From an uncultured Bacteroidales bacterium (lineage in GTDB: Bacteria > Bacteroidota > Bacteroidia > Bacteroidales > P3), in NCBI GenBank assembly GCA_900319595.1, contig ONOZ01000002.1, positions 1-6,080 of the forward strand: 6,080 bases of DNA. The letters are read 5' to 3'. Below the pieces are notes generated by a model, which saw nothing but the letters and a program-made list of their open reading frames with translations, was not told the DNA's origin and did not search any database. The first letter of the stretch is position 1, and each line of letters begins with the position of its first letter. The translations under genes were made by a program, and so were the position numbers. Shown here piece after piece: positions 5,611 through 6,080 of this stretch.

Positions 5611-6080
5611 ATGGCAAAAACGTACAATGAATTAAAAAATTATATAAATAGCGAAATTACAACTAAAAAAGAAAAGGGGAGTATAACGCCTTTTTCTCAC
5701 GGGGCAGTACTCCAAGAAGTTGTAGATTTTGCAAACGAAAATGGGGGAGGGAGTAGTACCAATTATTCGCTAATCATAACAGATAGTGCAGATAACACCC
5801 AACCTGCAAGTGCAATCAATGAAGTTTATCTGAATTTAGTTAATGTTACAAATAATGAAGTTGTTAGTAGCACAAAACTAATAAATGGGGAGTCTATATA
5901 TGTATCATATAATACAATTACAGGATTAAAAGTTAATGTAGTAACTATAAATCCTACACATATAGACCCAGATTCCGATTTTGAGAATGGTATAAAAGTT
6001 ATAGAAAGTGTTATAACTAATAGTACAGGTCAAGTTACAGGTACAAGGAAAAAGATACTTCCTAATAAAAAATATGTAGA
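5611..6080 (+). CDS. Fibre-like tail protein, 5' part, truncated by window end
   Basis: The frame opens at ATG 5611 and has no stop to 6080 (156 complete codons plus two bases), so the gene continues beyond the window. Residues 1-44 form a compact, partly helical module starting MAKTYNELKNYINSEI and containing 'ITPFSHGAVLQEVVDFANEN'. I recall similar short modules at the N-terminus of Bacteroides phage fibre-like proteins (for example 'ITGAELNxxLNDxIDF'), where they may attach the fibre to the tail. A glycine/serine linker follows (NGGGSS, 44-49). After it come beta-rich, Thr/Asn/Val-rich residues with no tryptophan or cysteine, typical of fibre shafts or Ig-like repeats. Its place right after the tail-tip gene supports a receptor-binding fibre. 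A baseplate decoration protein is an alternative. The C-terminal receptor domain, if any, is not in view. Confidence 0.6.
   Translation, partial: MAKTYNELKNYINSEITTKKEKGSITPFSHGAVLQEVVDFANENGGGSSTNYSLIITDSADNTQPASAINEVYLNLVNVTNNEVVSSTKLINGESIYVSYNTITGLKVNVVTINPTHIDPDSDFENGIKVIESVITNSTGQVTGTRKKILPNKKYV

Noticed and set aside
1..6080. Diversity-generating retroelement target, CRISPR array, tRNA or insertion sequence
   Set aside because: No reverse transcriptase, template/variable repeat pair, regularly spaced repeats, cloverleaf or transposase was visible. The 3' end of the fibre-like gene, where a variable region might lie, is outside the window.

Overview
The window reads as the tail-tip and adsorption part of a tailed phage or prophage of Bacteroidetes (gut Bacteroidales type). 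The evidence is the very AT-rich DNA, tightly packed same-strand genes with almost no Shine-Dalgarno sequences, one match to the Bacteroidetes -7 promoter motif (TAnnTTTG), and proteins that carry motifs I recall from tail-tip proteins of Bacteroides phages. These include an N-terminal 'LMG' segment, 'TRIYATGS..NLP', 'QYDDIKP', 'STGDLAG' and 'KPKQGDLF...YP...AE.KL'. The family calls rest on recalled patterns, because no search was run. Host genus and phage type (siphovirus is most likely) are inference.

Layout, all on the + strand. Positions 1-103 are a non-coding AT-rich leader holding two dyads and a -7-like promoter element. Positions 104-613 encode a small protein whose C-terminal half looks like a beta-solenoid. 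Positions 613-1248 encode a Dit-like (distal tail) protein that overlaps the previous stop codon by one base. Positions 1252-2595 encode the N-terminal third of a large Tal-like tail-tip protein. Positions 2596-5592 continue the same reading frame for 30 codons before the first usable start (ATG 2686), then through a 968-residue ORF that carries the rest of the Tal-like protein. After an 18-base gap with a good ribosome binding site, a fibre-like gene starts at 5611 and runs off the window end.

The main anomaly is the junction at 2593. The Tal-like protein is cut by one in-frame TGA, with no frameshift, and the downstream frame stays open with protein-like sequence. The family motifs are divided between the two halves. 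TGG encodes every other tryptophan I counted in the window (22), so wholesale reassignment of TGA is unlikely. The remaining explanations are a point nonsense mutation (TGG to TGA), a sequencing error, suppression or readthrough of UGA, or a real split into two polypeptides. A 9-pair stem-loop starts 6 bases after the TGA, and its apical GGU sits where the loop of a bacterial SECIS element would be. This may be chance, but it is worth testing.

Working together, the Dit-like protein would link the tail tube to the Tal-like hub. The hub would close the tube and anchor fibres. The 5611 gene would supply the fibre, attached through its small N-terminal module. The first gene, with its solenoid repeat, may be a further tip or fibre-associated part. 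No lysin, integrase, RNA gene, CRISPR array or insertion sequence is visible.
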